This document shows, piece after piece, positions 7,207 to 7,415 of a stretch of DNA of 7,415 nt. The notes below the pieces were generated by a model. That model ran no database searches and had not been told where the DNA came from. It saw only the letters and a program-made list of their open reading frames with translations. This stretch comes from Bacteroidota bacterium (GTDB lineage Bacteria > Bacteroidota > Bacteroidia > Bacteroidales > UBA10428). Numbering within the stretch: the first letter of the stretch is position 1; every line of letters starts with the position of its first letter. Both the position numbers and the translations under genes were made by a program. The stretch covers positions 1 to 7,415 of the forward strand of contig JAHEEB010000184.1 in NCBI GenBank assembly GCA_024640925.1, in the 5' to 3' direction.

Positions 7207-7237
7207 AAACCCGCCCCAGTATAACCAGGGCGGGTTT
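7207..7237. terminator. Bidirectional intrinsic terminator between convergent genes
   Basis: AAACCCGCCC (7207-7216) pairs perfectly with GGGCGGGTTT (7228-7237), giving a 10-base stem with seven consecutive G-C pairs and an 11-base loop. On the plus strand the stem runs into TTTCTTTTATTT. On the minus strand it runs into TTTTTTATAT, so it can end transcripts from both sides. It sits between the end of the yihY-like gene (7093) and the end of the minus-strand T9SS cargo gene (7260), where a shared terminator is expected. The rest of 7094-7259 holds nothing else I recognise. Confidence 0.92.
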
Positions 7238-7259
7238 CTTTTATTTAACAAATCCTTTT

Positions 7260-7415
7260 CTATTCAAGAACAATCTTTTCAACAAACTCAGTGTCGGTTG
7301 TTCTTACACGCAAAATGTATATTCCACAATCGAGTTTCGATAAATCGAGTTCACCTAATTGTGTGGCAGAACTATAATTTTGTAAGTAAACAACTCGGCC
7401 GCTTGCATCGCTGAG
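7260..7415 (-). CDS. C-terminal end of a T9SS-exported protein (type A sorting domain)
   Basis: Only the last 51 residues and the TAG stop (7262-7260) are in the window; the gene continues past the right edge. The visible part has the layout of the Bacteroidota type IX secretion C-terminal sorting domain, type A: LSDASGRVVY, then GELDLSKLDCGIYILRV, and the closing KIVLE. The DxxGR turn, the LDLSKL strand followed by GIY, and the basic-hydrophobic end are the marks used. In known systems this domain directs the protein through the outer membrane and is removed by PorU, often with attachment to surface lipopolysaccharide. A cysteine directly before GIY is less common than small or polar residues there. 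The cargo domain, and so the function, cannot be seen. Confidence 0.88.
   Translation of the reverse strand, partial: LSDASGRVVYLQNYSSATQLGELDLSKLDCGIYILRVRTTDTEFVEKIVLE

Noticed and set aside
1..7415. Defence system, mobile element, CRISPR array, RNA gene or toxin-antitoxin pair
   Set aside because: No transposase, recombinase, spaced repeats, tRNA-like fold, nuclease or toxin motif was seen on either strand. All complete genes fit core or envelope families.

Overview
The window reads as an ordinary chromosomal segment from a member of the Bacteroidota, most likely the Bacteroidia. The lineage call rests on AT-rich DNA with very A/T-rich spacers, no clear Shine-Dalgarno sequences before the starts, a TATATTTG box matching the Bacteroidota -7 consensus, a type IX secretion (T9SS) sorting domain at the right edge, a DUF4783 gene beside nadC, and a very long NtrY-like kinase of a type I associate with this phylum. 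The narrower placement is inference.

Layout, left to right: (1) 1-400, minus: the N-terminal 133 residues of a secreted protein that runs off the left edge and probably starts at TTG. (2) 401-547: A/T-rich spacer with a promoter-like box and a short direct repeat. (3) 548-4204, minus: a 1218-residue multi-pass sensor histidine kinase of NtrY type. (4) 4197-4670, minus: rlmH, the 23S rRNA pseudouridine-1915 methyltransferase, whose end overlaps the kinase start by 8 bases. (5) 4671-4858: a divergent promoter region with small inverted repeats. (6) 4859-5257, 5247-6098 and 6098-7093, plus: a tightly overlapping set of a DUF4783 protein, nadC and a YihY/BrkB-family membrane protein. (7) 7094-7259: spacer with a strong bidirectional terminator. 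(8) 7260-7415, minus: the last 51 residues of a T9SS-exported protein.

Two divergent transcription units therefore start from one 188-base gap. The leftward unit joins ribosome maturation (RlmH) to a large envelope sensor. The rightward unit joins NAD synthesis (NadC) to two envelope-associated proteins of unknown role. Cell-surface or secreted protein genes flank both.

I see no mobile element, CRISPR array, tRNA, rRNA, toxin-antitoxin pair or recognisable defence module. The least understood content is the sensory half of the kinase (12 predicted membrane segments, three extracytoplasmic regions, no response regulator in view) and the DUF4783 protein coupled to nadC. Neither is clearly a new system.
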